From: Paragordius varius
Taxonomy: Eukaryota > Nematomorpha
NCBI GenBank assembly: GCA_964247055.1
Contig: OZ176050.1
Coordinates: 7,564,001 to 7,628,000, forward strand
Length of the DNA: 64,000 nt
Direction of reading: 5' to 3'
Made by a program: the position numbers and the translations under genes. Each line of letters begins with the position of its first letter. The first letter of the stretch is position 1. The notes under the pieces are model-generated. The model was not told where the DNA came from and searched no databases. It was given only the letters and a program-made list of their open reading frames with translations. Shown here piece by piece: positions 38,045 through 48,872 of the stretch.

Positions 38045-39166
38045 ATGTTTATTTTATTTAAATTTTTAAAAATATTTTTTAACTTTTGTTTTTTTATTTA
38101 CTTTTTAGCTTTGCACTATTATTATTCTGTATTGTATAATATAAAAGAATTATGGGAGGCCCCTAAACTCGCTAAGATAACGACAAAGAATAAAAACATT
38201 GTTATAACTGGGGCTACCACTGGCATTGGATTAGAAACTGTAAAACAATTATGTCGACCAAATTACAAAATTATTATTGGTTCAAATATATACGGAGAAG
38301 TGGAATTACTTTTAAAGAAGTCACATTCTATTATTTTTGAACATTTGAATTTAGAAGATTCTCAATCTATATTTAACTTTGTTGATAAAGTTGTAGAATG
38401 TTTTGATGATGTTGATATTATATATAATAATGCCGGCGTCGCATTATATCCCAATTATTCTGATGAAAAAATAGTTACCATAAGTGATATAAAGATAAGT
38501 GATGCAACTTTCATTATAAATTTTTTGGGTCATACACTTTTAACTCTTTATTTGTTATACAGAATCAGGGTAAAAAAGCCAGATAAATATCAATTTACCC
38601 CAATAAGAATCATTAATACATCATCCGTTTTGCATAAAATAGCATGGCTTGATTTATTTAATCTAGATGCATCTACCTATTACTCTCCGCATGCTTTTTA
38701 CGGTCGCTCGAAACTTGCTGTTACAACCTGGACCAAAGCTCTTACGAAAGCTTTTCAGAATTCAAACAGCTACAAATCAATATGTTTATACTCATTTCAT
38801 CCTGGTATTGTTTATAATGAAAGATTGTACGCTCTTTTCCACCCCTTAATTGTTAAAACCGTTATTATAATTCATAAACTTGGACTTTTAAAAACCAATT
38901 TCCGAGCTAGTCAAAATTTATTGTATCTCGGATTCGACGAAATTACAGTTCCGAAATTGCCCGGTGCTTATTTTGAAAATATGGAGCCTGTTAAGCCTAA
39001 TAAATGTGCATTAGATATCCAAAGTCAATATGAAGTTCTGAAATTAACGGTAGATTATGCCAAACAATGTTATCGAATTCACAAAAATACGATTTATGAC
39101 GAAAATGGGCTAACCTTTGATGCCTTTTTGGATGATATTTTTAAAAATTTTCTGTTAAATCCTTAG
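38045..39166 (+). CDS. short-chain dehydrogenase/reductase, intronless
   Basis: It encodes 373 residues from the methionine at 38045. An upstream in-frame ATG at 37928 would add 39 codons, but that stretch lies in a foldback-repeat arm, so I prefer the internal start. A hydrophobic N-terminal segment (residues about 1-30) probably anchors it in the ER or another membrane. The Rossmann signature TGATTGIG is at 55-62, NNAG at 128-131, catalytic Ser near 193-194 (NTSSV) and YGRSK with Tyr219 and Lys223. FHPGIV follows. The motif set fits classical, retinol-dehydrogenase/WWOX-like SDRs using NAD(P)H. The substrate cannot be told. In a window where other genes are finely split, the single exon suggests a retrocopy or intron loss. 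Confidence 0.85.
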   Translation: MFILFKFLKIFFNFCFFIYFLALHYYYSVLYNIKELWEAPKLAKITTKNKNIVITGATTGIGLETVKQLCRPNYKIIIGSNIYGEVELLLKKSHSIIFEHLNLEDSQSIFNFVDKVVECFDDVDIIYNNAGVALYPNYSDEKIVTISDIKISDATFIINFLGHTLLTLYLLYRIRVKKPDKYQFTPIRIINTSSVLHKIAWLDLFNLDASTYYSPHAFYGRSKLAVTTWTKALTKAFQNSNSYKSICLYSFHPGIVYNERLYALFHPLIVKTVIIIHKLGLLKTNFRASQNLLYLGFDEITVPKLPGAYFENMEPVKPNKCALDIQSQYEVLKLTVDYAKQCYRIHKNTIYDENGLTFDAFLDDIFKNFLLNP

Positions 39167-39784
39167 GTATTTTATGGATTTAATATCATGCATTTATGGA
39201 ATTGTATAAAACCACATTTCTTATTTGCACATATTTAATACCCTATTTATTTCACTATTTTTTTAGGCTGTTCTTTGGAAAATTTCATGTATAGCTTTTT
39301 AAATAAATTAATAAACCGTATTTTCATCTTATCTACAGTGCGATGAAATATAATTTTGATATCACTGCTATTGGGAGTAACCAGAAAAGTGATTTCTTTT
39401 TAAAATGTTCGGAAGCCCCAAAACCAAAAGTACCTTAAAATTACTGTTATATACCTCTATCAGAATATACATTTTATTTGGATATTATTAAAGCCATTTC
39501 TATCAGAATATATTTTTAACCGGTTGTTTATCACCGTTTTGTACACTGTTAGGCAAGGGGTGTATGTCCAAAATGATAAAAATAATGCATAACAGTAAAT
39601 ATATAAAAAGAGTGACTCTTAATGAGACTGTATTATAGCGTTGATTTAGTATACATTTTGTACTTATTTTTTACCTCAAAATGATAAGGTATTTAAATAA
39701 GACATAATTTAAGAATAATTAAAGAGTGTTGAAAATAAACCGTAAATAAAATTAATTTTTTATACATATAATCAAAATTGAATA

Positions 39785-41955
39785 TTAATACGAATATTCA
39801 TAATAATAGTAATCGTAGTTGCTGCCTTGCCCTGTTTTGTTATCGGCTTTGTCAGGGAGATAATCTCCGCTAGAAAAAACATTTTTATTGTCCGTTTTTG
39901 GGACAGGAGTTGTTGATTCAGAAACACATGTCGGACAACATTTTGGATAAGGGTCTGAGGTGGTTTGTTTAATGGTTCCCGGTGGACATGCTATGACCCC
40001 GCATCTTATAAAATATAATTACTTATTTGATCGCTAAATTTTTTATTCATATATTAATTTCTAGCTAGTTTTTTCATAAGTTCATAAAATTTTGTAAAAA
40101 TCCTTTACCAATATTCTACAAGCTCTAATTTTTTGGCTATTATAGAAAAATTAATCACTTAACATAATATTAATTTTTACAGAGAAAATTTATTGAAGAA
40201 AATGTTTGGGATGTTTTATACCCTGGATATCTCGATATTATATTGAGGTAATTTTTTTCTTACCATTATTTAACAACTTAAATTCCCTCACGAATCAAAA
40301 CAAGCTGTTTAGAATTTTAAAATATTATCGATTTGACGGCAATAATGAAATGTATAAAAGTACACATATTATTAACCTGTCTCCGAAATCGGGCGATATA
40401 AAAAATAACCTGATAATATATATTCTGATAGGAATTTCCTGTTTATCTGGTGCTTTTGGTTTTGACTACTAGTGATAGAAAGTTATCACTTTTGTAGTAA
40501 CTGCTCCATACAGAAAATGGCAAAATTTCCACATATTTTTTATATTTTTTTTGTGAAAGCTAAATGCTTCATACCAAAAATTAACACTAAAATATATCAT
40601 AAACTACTTGTAAAAAGCAAAAAAATATTCTAAAAAAATTTAATTCTTAGATGTAAGCTTCAAAAGTCCCAAATATTTTCGTTCTTCTAAAGTGGGCTAG
40701 TTCTTTTAAAATAATCGCAAAAATGCCGGGATTGCGCGATAAAAACTTTAAAAATTGAAAAAATACCTACGTTTTACAAAAATTTAATTTTTAGCAAAAT
40801 TTTGTTGAAGCCTACTTCATACTATTTTTAGGCGTGGTAGAAAAGGTATAAAAACGCTTTTAGATATTATAAAAACACTTTTTCATAATTTGATGATGCT
40901 ACTATCGCTTCAGAATATTAATTAGAAGGTTTACTTTTAAATTTTGGTGAATTTTTTTAAATTTAGCATTTAAATTTTTTATAGCGTAATCCCGGTTTTG
41001 TGTTTATTTTAAGAAAATCCGCCTTTTTTAAAAAAGCGATGCTCACATCTAAAAATTAAAAATGATTTATTATTTTTTGGTAGAAAGCATATAGCTTTCA
41101 CCAAAAAAATTATTAAAATGTGCCCAAATTTTGCCATTTTCTGATATGGAACACTTACCAGTGCAGATAGGTTTCTTATATCACTTATAGAACCAAAACC
41201 AAAAGCACCATAATTATCCTGATACATTTTCAAATCACAATTTATATCTTAACAAGTTATTTTTTTGTGGACACTGTGTAATTAATCATATATTCTTGCA
41301 TATTTTAGGATTTTGAATAAAAACCAAAAATATTTGGCAAATATGTCTGACCAGGATTATATGACGTGTTTTTTTGATTATCACACTTGAAAACCCGTTT
41401 TAATTTTTAAATTATAGTCACTTTATAAAATAATGCTTATTAATTTATAAGGTAGTCAACCACCCAAAATATTGAAATAAAAAAAATTTGAGGATATCTA
41501 TAAATTCGGTTGCGAGATATAAATATAGGTGGTTCACAGAAGAAGAAACTTCTGAATTTTATAGTGAAGGATTAAAGTAGGTTTATAAAAAATTTTGCAT
41601 ATTTTGTCCATATTTTAGAAGAAATCATTTAAAATTGCTCTAATAAATATTTGATTTTGATAAAAGTTTTAAGCGGAATTTAAAAATAAAATTAACCCTT
41701 CGCATTCTCCCATCAAATGAGTTTCATTGAGCCGCTTGCAACTGCATTCTCCACATGGTGATTGGATTAGACCCTTTTCTCCAGGAGATAATGCGATTTT
41801 GTAAGTCGGATTAAAATCACACTCTTAAGAGTTAAATATATATTATGCTTACTTGATCCTGAATATATGCCCATCGATACCCAACCAAATGTCCCATTAA
41901 TATACGCCAATAAAACACAAGGTAAAAGTATGGTAAGTCGTGATGGAAATAACAT
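39785..41955 (-). CDS. secreted SVWC (Vago-like) protein, gene 3
   Basis: Exons on the minus strand are 41955-41853, 41823-41697 and 40004-39785, giving 149 residues. Exon 1 holds a signal peptide (MLFPSRLTILLPCVLLAYIN). The cysteine domain reads KCDF, SPCGECSC, GECEGC, VIAC and YPKCCPTC, matching the SVWC pattern with one extra pair. The long C-terminal tail is rich in Asp/Lys and ends in a Tyr run (NYDYYYYEYSY), unlike the other copies. Intron 1 is only 29 bp while the matching intron is 202-1031 bp in the paralogues. Intron 2 holds foldback copy E. An alternative acceptor two bases downstream would shift the frame and is rejected. Confidence 0.83.
40377..41275. repeat. foldback-like element, copy E
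   Basis: This is the clearest example of the family. The left arm has TCCGAAATCGGGCGATATAA, GGTGCTTTTGGTTTTGACTA, AGAAAATGGCAAAATTTCC and GTGAAAGCTAAATGCTTC. The right arm has TAGCTTTCACCAAAA, AAATTTTGCCATTTTCTG and CCAAAACCAAAAGCACCATA in inverted order. The arms are about 250-400 bp around a centre containing CATACTATTTTTAGGCGTGG. It sits in intron 2 of SVWC gene 3. Confidence 0.7.
41824..41852 (-). other. ultra-short intron, 29 bp (SVWC gene 3 intron 1)
   Basis: It begins with a strong donor gtaagcata and ends aactcttaag. It joins IYSGS to KCDFNPTYK in phase 1, the conserved position and phase of intron 1 in all four SVWC genes. Confidence 0.8.
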
Positions 41956-42370
41956 TTTACGTTATGATATAGTTAATTTAAATTAATGATTAAATTTTTA
42001 TATCATACGTTGTTTAATTCATTACGTTTTATTTTTCGTTTCAACAAAATTGGATCAAACTGATATTAACTAGTCTCGCCTATTGTTATTGGCAATGGTT
42101 ACACAAGCCTTAAAGCTATTATAAAAGTGATCGAAACAGACATTTAAGACAATTAGCGAATCACATCAAATATTTGCTTTATAATTTCCCTCAAGCAAGT
42201 TTTCCTGACTTTGTTAGAAATAACCTGTTTGTATTCATAAAATATTATATGATCTCATGACTATTTGAATAAAGATAGTCATAAATTTTTATATAGATTT
42301 TTTAAAATTCGATACTACACATTATATATATATATAATTGTGAAATATTTATTGATATGCATATCATTCT

Positions 42371-44550
42371 TTAACAGGGTCGACAGCATTCGGGGTAAAC
42401 ACCACTTGTTGATACACATTGATTCAAATTACATCTATTATAAAGGATATATGAATAATTAACAATGTCAATTTTCGAGACCAGCTTGTACATTTTGAAA
42501 AACTTATTCTTTAGACAGTGTGAAGCAATATCTTTGGTTTTAAAGCCATATAAAAGAAATAAAATGCGAAAAACGAAATGAGGAAAATAGCTAATCATAT
42601 TTAACATATAAGTTCATGCAAAGTATGAGCAAAAATGCATTGCAAGTTTTTACATTAAATTTATAGTAGAGACAAATATTATTGGCGCATAGTCGCTTTT
42701 TCTAGCTATGCTGATAATATGATGAAAAACTATGTATTTAATCATGCTGTACAATGAAAAGTACTTAGTTTTATCTCTTGAGGTTTTACTAAAAAAATTA
42801 AAAGTAAAGTTTTGTGGAAGTTTTCGCTACGTTTGGTATATTTGGCGTAATTTATACTAGTTTCATTTTTTTTAAAAAAATATAAGTAATTATTGGTATT
42901 TTAAATCTTAAAATACAATGAATTTCCACTAAGTATATGTAGTAAAAATATGAAATGGATTCGATTTTGATAATATTTATAATCTGAAATGTTTTTTTAA
43001 TTTAAAATTTTGAGACAAAAATTTTTATATATCTTCTAAATCCAAAGATATCTTAGCTACTGCATATATATTGCCAAAATAGTGAGAATCAGCTTTTTGG
43101 ATCATTTATTTATTGTACTTATGTTTCTAATTTAATGACATCAAATATTTTTTAAATTTTGAAATCCCAAATGCTATAAACATTATAAGCCACTTAGAAA
43201 GGTTAATACTTTTATACACTACAGTTATTTAAAGTACGTTTATTAATTTTTAAATAATTCTTATTTGTTCTAAATTATATAAATCTGAAAAGATAGATTT
43301 TTAATTGGCATATTTTTTTTCGCATTTTAATTGCTTATGCGAATGTAACCGCTTCGTCTGAAATGCACATCTTGTGTTATTTAATATATTTTTGCACTCA
43401 TTTAATTTATTTTAAATTAATCAATTTTCCATCCTTGAATTCCCCTTTTTAACTTAAAGTCAATTAAAAAACAAATTGATGATAAATCATTAGTAAACTA
43501 CATGATCATTAGCTAAATAATCTTTAACAGTTTTCTAAGCTGATAATCAAAATAGCACGACCGTTTATAATAATCATCTCTGAGAACCATCTAATTTAAA
43601 GCCGGACTAAAGCAGTTAACCAGTTCCGGTTCTGATTGTTAAGCAGTCCTTTTTAACGAGAATATGCCAGGATCTGGTTTTTGATACTTGGTCCCTGAGA
43701 TATCAATAAAGTCAATTAAAAAATAAATTGATGATAAATCATAAGTAAACTACATGATCATTAGCTAAATAATCTTTAACAGTTTTCTAAGCTGATAATC
43801 AAAATAGCACGACCGTTTATAATAATCATCTCTGAGAACCATCTAATTTAAAGCCGGACTAAAGCAGTTAACCAGTTCCGGTTCTGATTGTTAAGCAGTC
43901 CTTTTATACGAGAATATCCCAGGATCTGGTTTTTGATACCTGGTCCCTGATTTGATATCAATGTATATATATGAATTTTAAAATAATTTGTATCTAACAA
44001 CATATTTACCCAAGGCATTCCAACGTCACATAATCCGTTATATATTTGCAAATACATTTTGTGCAATCAAAATATATTGTTTGATTTACTTTGATACTGA
44101 TGTTATTTTCTGGTACTAAGCAATCTATTTAACAGAAAATGCACAATTCACAAATTCAAAAATAAATTTAATATTTTATTTTATTCTAAACTTAAACAAA
44201 GCAATGAAACGTTAGAAGTATCTTTTTCTTTTTGACAAATTATTTGATACAAAATAATATATTTATTTAATTTTATCAAATATACCACTAGCAATGTAAC
44301 ATTTTTATCAATCCATTTTATATAAATGTGTTAAAAAAATTAAGTTTTATTTATTGGTATAGCATAAATTAATATGTGACTAATTGATAATTTCTAAAAC
44401 TTATATTTTTAGAGTAAACTTGAATTTAACAAGAATTAATATTATACCTGGTATCAGGATATTCGTTATATTATGGATTGGATGAATCGAATAGTTTATG
44501 ATACTGTAATAGCTATTAAATGCAAAAATAATTAGAAAAAATATATTCAT
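42371..44550 (-). CDS. secreted SVWC (Vago-like) protein, gene 4
   Basis: Exons on the minus strand are 44550-44448, 44124-44010 and 42434-42371, giving 93 residues. A signal-like N-terminus (MNIFFLIIFAFNSYYS) is followed by DCLVPEN, FDCTKCICK, LECLGC, LNQC and YPECCRPC, after which the protein stops at once. Intron phases 1 and 2 match the three other copies. Intron 2 (1575 bp) contains a young 252-bp tandem duplication. Exon 3 is far from exon 2 but no other exon with the right phase and motif lies between. Confidence 0.78.
43455..43962. repeat. recent 252-bp tandem duplication
   Basis: Two adjacent copies start with TAAAGTCAATTAAAAAA at 43455 and 43707. They differ at only a handful of positions (for example CATTAG/CATAAG, TTTTTAACG/TTTTATACG, ATGCC/ATCCC). 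The unit is non-coding and lies in intron 2 of SVWC gene 4. Confidence 0.95.
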
Positions 44551-47500
44551 ATTGTAAAAGTTTAATAAAAAAATTAGCCCCCAAAATGTCTAATAAAAAC
44601 AACAATGACCTGAAGCAGTTGAATAAATTAGATTTATATTAAGATATGCTAAAAATAAGTGTTATGAAAAATGGTTTGAATAATTTTTTGGTTTATAACA
44701 TGTAATGTTAAATATATGATAAAATGATAAATCACTTTAAATAAAATAATATATATTAATAATTCAAATTTCAATGAAATAGGCCATTTACTCAGATTTT
44801 AAGTGGTCCAATACCTTTAAGGTGTATACCCAGAGCGATTTAATTAAAAATTAATCATAGCATTTAAGCGCGCTTAAATAGAGAATTAAAAAACCTTAAC
44901 GGTTTTTGGGCGATTTTGAAGCGCGATTTAGCAAAGGTTTATTTAAATAGGATTGAAAGTTGACTGTGCACTCCTATGTATGTTTCTCCCTATCCATAAA
45001 TAAAGTGTGCCATCTGCGGGGTATCAAACCGGAAAAATTCCTAACCAAAGAACTGTTGGCTCCGGATTTCGACTATACGAAGCCGTTTTAGCAGGTTTAC
45101 ACACTAAGGAATAATAAAGTAGAATTCCGTTCAAAAGTAATTATTCCAAGAAATGCTTATTGTTGCATATAACTATTCATACATGTATAACATAAAAAAA
45201 GATTTAAGGTTTAATCCCTGTCTGAATAATCAGTGTAAAAATTACAAGAGCTGGAAAATTGTAAATTTGAATCAATATTATCTGTAAGTATAAATTGGCC
45301 ACAAATCTTGTCTTAAAGACTTCTGGCGTTTTGCTATAAAAAACTGAAATGGCATTGAACGGTTAACGTAGTGATATAAAGTACCCAATTTGGGGCATGA
45401 TCCGCAGTGTGTTTCGAAGGTATAATCTTAGTTAATTAATATATTAAAATTAATTAATTACATATAATAATGCATATAATTGTATAAATATTTTAAACTT
45501 CGTTGGTAAATCAATTTTAAATTCATACGTTCCTGTATTTTAGCGGGCCATAAATAATATCTTTAAGCAATAAAAACAGGGCCTCAATATAAAACGAGTG
45601 CTGCTTTTTAGCTTTGGAATCGAATATATAAAAGTTAACTGCTCCATTTAAAAGAAGTACCTAAAATATAAATCACCAGTTTCGTAAGCGAAAAAGTAAT
45701 TATGGAATTTACCCTTAACTAAAATTTTATAATGGAAAATTTGATAATAAATATTTTTGAAAACGAAAAAATATTAACGAGTATTGATAAAATACTTGAG
45801 ATGTGTGTTTATTGTTCATATCGAAAAATCGTTTAATTGTCTCATTCAAATTATAATAAATTTAATTTTTGGTATAAACTTCAAGGTGTGCCCATCACAA
45901 ATAGCTTCACGTGCCGCATCCACTCAAAAAACGGCGGGCCGCATTCGAAAAATTATGTTTAAAAACTATTTTAATATTTTAATATAAGGGTATATAAATA
46001 ATCTGGATCACAATTTACTACTTATGTAAGCAGTTTGGCAAAATATGGGACTCTTTCAAAATATTTGATTAAAAAATAGAGCTTGTTTTATCATTTAAAT
46101 CTATTTTAGTAATTCGAATATTTCCAAAATAATTTGAAAGGCCGCATGTTGAACACCCTGGAGCTATACTTTATTCTGCGAAATATTAATAAATCTATCA
46201 ATTTACATTCAAAAAAGTAATATTTATATCATATTTTAAGTGTGGTATATCAAGTCTCAAATTTTCACACCGCACAAAAAAGGGCGAGTTATCTTAAGAT
46301 AGACGTAAAGCTTTCTTTAGCTTATTTGGCTCATGATACAATATTTTTCTAAAAAGTGTAAAAAGGTAAAAATTCATTTCAAACTTTTTCGCCGCCCTTT
46401 TTACTTTATGTTTGTAAATCATGAATAACGAAATATATATTATAGTAGAAAATATAAAAAAATTAGCAGCCAATTATTGATATTTATTGATTTTATTATT
46501 CAGCTATTGTGGTTTTAAAACTATTGAAATTCTTGGTTGAAAACTCTAAAAATTCTATGTTTGTTTATCTAATTGAGGAGAAAGGGGTTTCATAATTAAA
46601 ATTTTACCAAAACTTTCAAAACAGTGGTTTGTTTACAATTTTAAGCTCTGAGATTAAAAACTACCGCAAAATGTCTTCGCATACAAAAAAGTAAAATTGT
46701 AGTGAATTATTAAAACACAACTTATATATCCTAAAATTTTTGGAAGAACACCTCTTTTAATCAAATATTTGGCGTAGTGGAAATGTTCAGCATCATCTAA
46801 CAATAAATATAGAAAAAGAGTTTTTTTACCGTGTCCACCTAGCTTCGAAAAATGTAAGTCGCTTTACCAAAAATAACTTATAAATTATATTTTAAGCATA
46901 ACACCAAATTTTTCGGGAAAATATCTTTTGCTTGAGCACATATTTATGGTTTTTATTGCGCAATACCGGCATTGCGTTCAGATTAAGGTAATTAGTTGAT
47001 TTTGGGGGGATTTAAATTTTTGGAGCCCACAGCAGAATTAAAAATTTTTAAAAATAATGTTTACCCTTAAAAAAATATATATAATGTCATATTTTAATAA
47101 TATTTTTTGGAATGGAGCATTTAGCTTTCACCAAAAATATTTTATTTGGTACTTGTGCACAAAATTTGCTATATCATACGCAGCAGTTGCCACAAATGTG
47201 GTAATAATTCTTATATCAATCGTAATTAAAAAAGCCCTATGTGAAATGTGATACATTTATCATTCTGAATATATGTCTTACATCTGTTTTCTTAGTGTAT
47301 ATTAAAAATTCTTATCAAGCAGCGTCAGCATTTTTACGTTTAGTTTTGTAAAACCGATATAGGGATTTAAAAATTTGTTTTATGCTCACATATTAATATA
47401 AATATTGCATAATTGGGTTTTTTTGTTAATATTTTTTGCAAAAGCTTTTACCATTTTCCATATCGAGCCAAAAGCTTAAAAGTGAATATTATTATAAGAG

Positions 47501-48132
47501 GATCGTGAGTCCATGGTCAAATACTATATGGAATCTTATATTATCTTTCAGAATATCAACATCATTTTATATTACGATTTTCGGCAGTATCTTAGACTAG
47601 CTTTAACAGTTTAATGTAAATCTACTTAAAGTTTATTTGCACCCAAGACCTTACACATAAAGCTAAGTATATTAACTATTATAAAATTTTCTGCCAAAAT
47701 ATAAACTAAATTTATTTAAAATATAATTATATTTATATATATATATACATTCGTTTCGAATCAGTTTTAAAAGGGACTCCAAAAAATTGGACTCAAAGTT
47801 TGAAAGGATTTTTTTCATAGGATATTTTTGAAAATATTTTCTTCGTAAATGCCCGCTTCATGTATTTCTTCAAAATATTATTTTTAATCACCCTACAAAT
47901 GAAAATAAAATCTTAAATGTATTAATAAATTTTGACAGTATTTTCATTATTTTTATGTTTTGATAATTGGGAGTTTGTTTTGGTGCATAAGGCGAAATTT
48001 GATTTTATGTTAAAAACATTTTGCTCCCTTATATGGCATATATACCATATATGATATATATTTTTCCTTACAAATATACATGATATTTTTTTTATATATT
48101 CCAATCTAGACATAAAATTTGTTTGTTACCAC
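44551..48132. other. intergenic, repeat fragments only
   Basis: It contains a possible MITE at about 45882-46161 (see the entry at 62650), foldback copy F around 46650-47300 (ACCGTGTCCACCTAGC centre, CATTTAGCTTTCACCAAAAA right arm) and AT-rich sequence. I see no gene. Confidence 0.5.
45882..46161. mobile_element. possible hAT-type MITE
   Basis: The right end GGCCGCATGTTGAACACCCTG, read in reverse, gives CAGGGTGTTCAACATGCGG, a hAT-like end. The left side AAGGTGTGCCCATCACA with GGCGGGCCGCATTC is a weaker inverted match. No target duplication was found. Confidence 0.35.
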
Positions 48133-48795
48133 ATGGGTGCATATCGTTATATTCAGGAGATATGGAGGAAGAAGCAATCCGATGTTATGCGATTTTTATT
48201 AAGAATACGTTGTTGGCAATACCGTCAATTAAACACTATTCATAAAGTTCCACATCCATCTAGGCCCGAAAAAGCTCGTAGGTTGGGATATAAAGCCAAG
48301 CAAGGTTTAAATTAATATCTATTAAAGGTTTTGTCATATATCGTGTGCGTATAAGACGCGGTGGTCGAAAAAGACAAGTACCAAAGGGCAACACCAATGG
48401 TAAACCTGCAAATCAAGGTGTTAATCAACTTAAATGGCAGAGAAATCACCAATCTTTGGCTGAGGTATTATATGCATTATTATTTTAAGGAACGAGCTGG
48501 ACGAAAATGTGGCGCTCTTAGAGTTCTTAATTCTTATTGGGTTGGTCAAGATTCAACTTTTAAATTTTACGAAGTTATTTTAGTAGACCCGATGCACAAA
48601 ACTATTCGTCGTGATCCTAAGATGAACTGGATAGTCAAACCTGTTCATAAACACCGAGAAATGCGCGGTCTTACTTCAGTTGGTAGAAAATCAAGAGGTC
48701 TGGGTAAAGGTCATAGATACAACAAAACGATTGGTGGTTCTCGTAGTGCTAACTGGAAACGACGCAACACTCTACAATTGCGAAGATTTAGATAA
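48133..48795 (+). CDS. RPL15: 60S ribosomal protein L15 (eL15)
   Basis: Exons 48133-48304, 48328-48464 and 48490-48795 encode exactly 204 residues, the family's normal length. The sequence is almost invariant across animals: [80 protein letters not shown], then the basic C-terminus ending [11 protein letters not shown]. It is a structural protein of the large ribosomal subunit. The two introns are 23 and 25 bp. Neither is a multiple of three, so both must be removed to keep the frame. The gene is tail to tail with CPT2, with 77 bp between the stop codons and AATAAA at 48808-48813. Confidence 0.98.
48305..48327 (+). other. ultra-short intron, 23 bp (RPL15 intron 1)
   Basis: It begins gtttaaatta and ends tattaaag. 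It joins AKQG to [10 protein letters not shown] within the glycine codon (phase 1). The protein on both sides is invariant RPL15. Confidence 0.95.
48465..48489 (+). other. ultra-short intron, 25 bp (RPL15 intron 2)
   Basis: It begins gtattatatg and ends attttaag. It joins NHQSLAE to ERAGRKCGA in phase 0. Confidence 0.95.
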
Positions 48796-48807
48796 ATTAA
48801 AATTATT

Positions 48808-48862
48808 AATAAATAAATTTATTACATTTATATATCACCACACAAATTAGGACTAATTTATT
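48808..48862. terminator. facing polyadenylation signals of RPL15 and CPT2
   Basis: AATAAA for RPL15 lies at 48808-48813 on the plus strand. TTTATT at 48857-48862 gives AATAAA for CPT2 on the minus strand, 11 bp past its stop codon. The two 3' ends therefore probably overlap. Confidence 0.6.
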
Positions 48863-48872
48863 ATATATTGCA

